Shown here piece by piece: positions 5,435-5,747 of a stretch of 5,747 bases of DNA. Origin of the DNA: Campylobacterales bacterium (lineage in GTDB: Bacteria; Campylobacterota; Campylobacteria; Campylobacterales; QNZT01); contig DQTU01000263.1 in the NCBI GenBank assembly GCA_015662615.1, positions 1 to 5,747 of the forward strand. Direction: 5' to 3'. The notes below the pieces were generated by a model that saw only the letters and a list, made by a program, of their open reading frames with translations, did no database searches and was not told the origin of the DNA. Within the stretch, counting starts at the first letter, position 1. Every line of letters starts with the position of its first letter. The position numbers were made by a program, and so were the translations under genes.

Positions 5435-5747
5435 AAATTGTCCCTTCATCTAAAAAGTATTGTTTATAATCAATTCCTAAAGTCTGTGGAATTCTATGCG
5501 TTGCTACAATGATAGTGCTACCAATATGCTGTCTAACGCTTTTTAATAAGTTCCATATTAATTCGCTAGAATAATCATCAAGATTACCTGTAGGTTCATC
5601 TGCAATGATCAGCGTTGGGTTATGTGCCAAAGCCCTAGCCATAGCAACACGTTGCTGCTCTCCACCACTAAGTTCTAATGGCATTTTTTCAGTTTTATGA
5701 GAGAGTTTGACATGTTTTAAAAGTTTATGTGCTTGCATTTTACAGAC
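5421..5747 (-). CDS. ftsE: Cell division ATP-binding protein FtsE, C-terminal part (5' end outside window)
   Basis: ABC-type ATPase bound to FtsX on the cytoplasmic face of the inner membrane; the complex acts at the division site. About 108 C-terminal residues are visible, roughly half of the usual 220. The ABC signature LSGGEQQ is encoded at 5652-5672, Walker B LIIADE at 5595-5612 followed by the D-loop GNLD, and the switch histidine of VATH at 5496-5498. Walker A must lie beyond the window edge. The reading frame stays open through 5747 above the ATG at 5736-5738, so that Met is internal and not the start. These motifs alone would also fit LolD or MacB ATPases; the 14-nt overlap with ftsX makes FtsE the best call. 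The extreme C-terminus (DEGTIYEVT) is coded in the overlap with ftsX. Confidence 0.88.
   Translation of the reverse strand, partial: VCKMQAHKLLKHVKLSHKTEKMPLELSGGEQQRVAMARALAHNPTLIIADEPTGNLDDYSSELIWNLLKSVRQHIGSTIIVATHRIPQTLGIDYKQYFLDEGTIYEVT
5441..5446 (-). promoter_or_regulatory. Ribosome binding site of ftsX inside ftsE
   Basis: AAGGGA on the minus strand lies 6 nt before ATG at 5434 and within the last codons of ftsE. It decides the ftsX start against the ATG at 5449, whose upstream CTTTTTAG has no purine-rich match. The placement suits translational coupling of the two subunits. Confidence 0.75.

Noticed and set aside
5435..5449. ftsX start at ATG 5449
   Set aside because: Poor upstream site; the ATG at 5434 has AAGGGA at 6 nt, and the longer form adds only MKGQF.
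5736..5738. FtsE start at the ATG at 5738
   Set aside because: The frame continues open to the window edge and Walker A is missing, so this Met is internal.

Overview
The window is a compact, AT-rich stretch of bacterial core genome. All seven genes lie on the minus strand, so transcription runs from right to left. The order in the direction of transcription is ftsE (5' end outside the window), ftsX, an EnvC-like periplasmic protein, pyrH, rpoZ, a bifunctional relA/spoT gene, and tyrS (3' end outside the window). The pyrH-rpoZ-spoT-tyrS order, the form of the proteins (for example the long SpoT with a K-L-C-D-R-L-H-N-M hydrolase motif) and the low GC content suggest a member of the Campylobacterota, most likely a free-living Sulfurimonas-like or related genus. 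The genus is an inference from remembered gene order and sequence style, not from a search.

Right part (about 3414-5747): a cell-division and envelope module. FtsE is the ABC ATPase and FtsX the four-helix membrane protein. The third gene encodes an exported coiled-coil protein with a degenerate LytM (M23) domain. The three genes overlap (14 nt between ftsE and ftsX, 4 nt between ftsX and envC), which indicates translational coupling. The LytM domain lacks the zinc ligands, so the protein is read as an EnvC-type activator of an amidase rather than as an enzyme.

Left part (1-3341): pyrH (UMP kinase), rpoZ (RNA polymerase omega), spoT/rel ((p)ppGpp synthetase and hydrolase) and the start of tyrS (tyrosyl-tRNA synthetase). 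Spacings are short (9-48 nt), consistent with one operon joining pyrimidine nucleotide supply, the omega subunit that forms part of a ppGpp site on RNA polymerase in Proteobacteria, the alarmone enzyme, and a tRNA charging enzyme. A 72-nt gap before pyrH holds a TATAAT box that could be an internal promoter. A small hairpin lies between pyrH and rpoZ.

Three of the six starts inside the window are not ATG (tyrS TTG, pyrH TTG, spoT GTG), and two genes (rpoZ, ftsX) have a tempting upstream start that ribosome binding sites argue against. I saw no mobile element, CRISPR array, RNA gene or prophage, and no undescribed system. There is no gene-free stretch over 300 bases; the longest is the 72-nt gap before pyrH.
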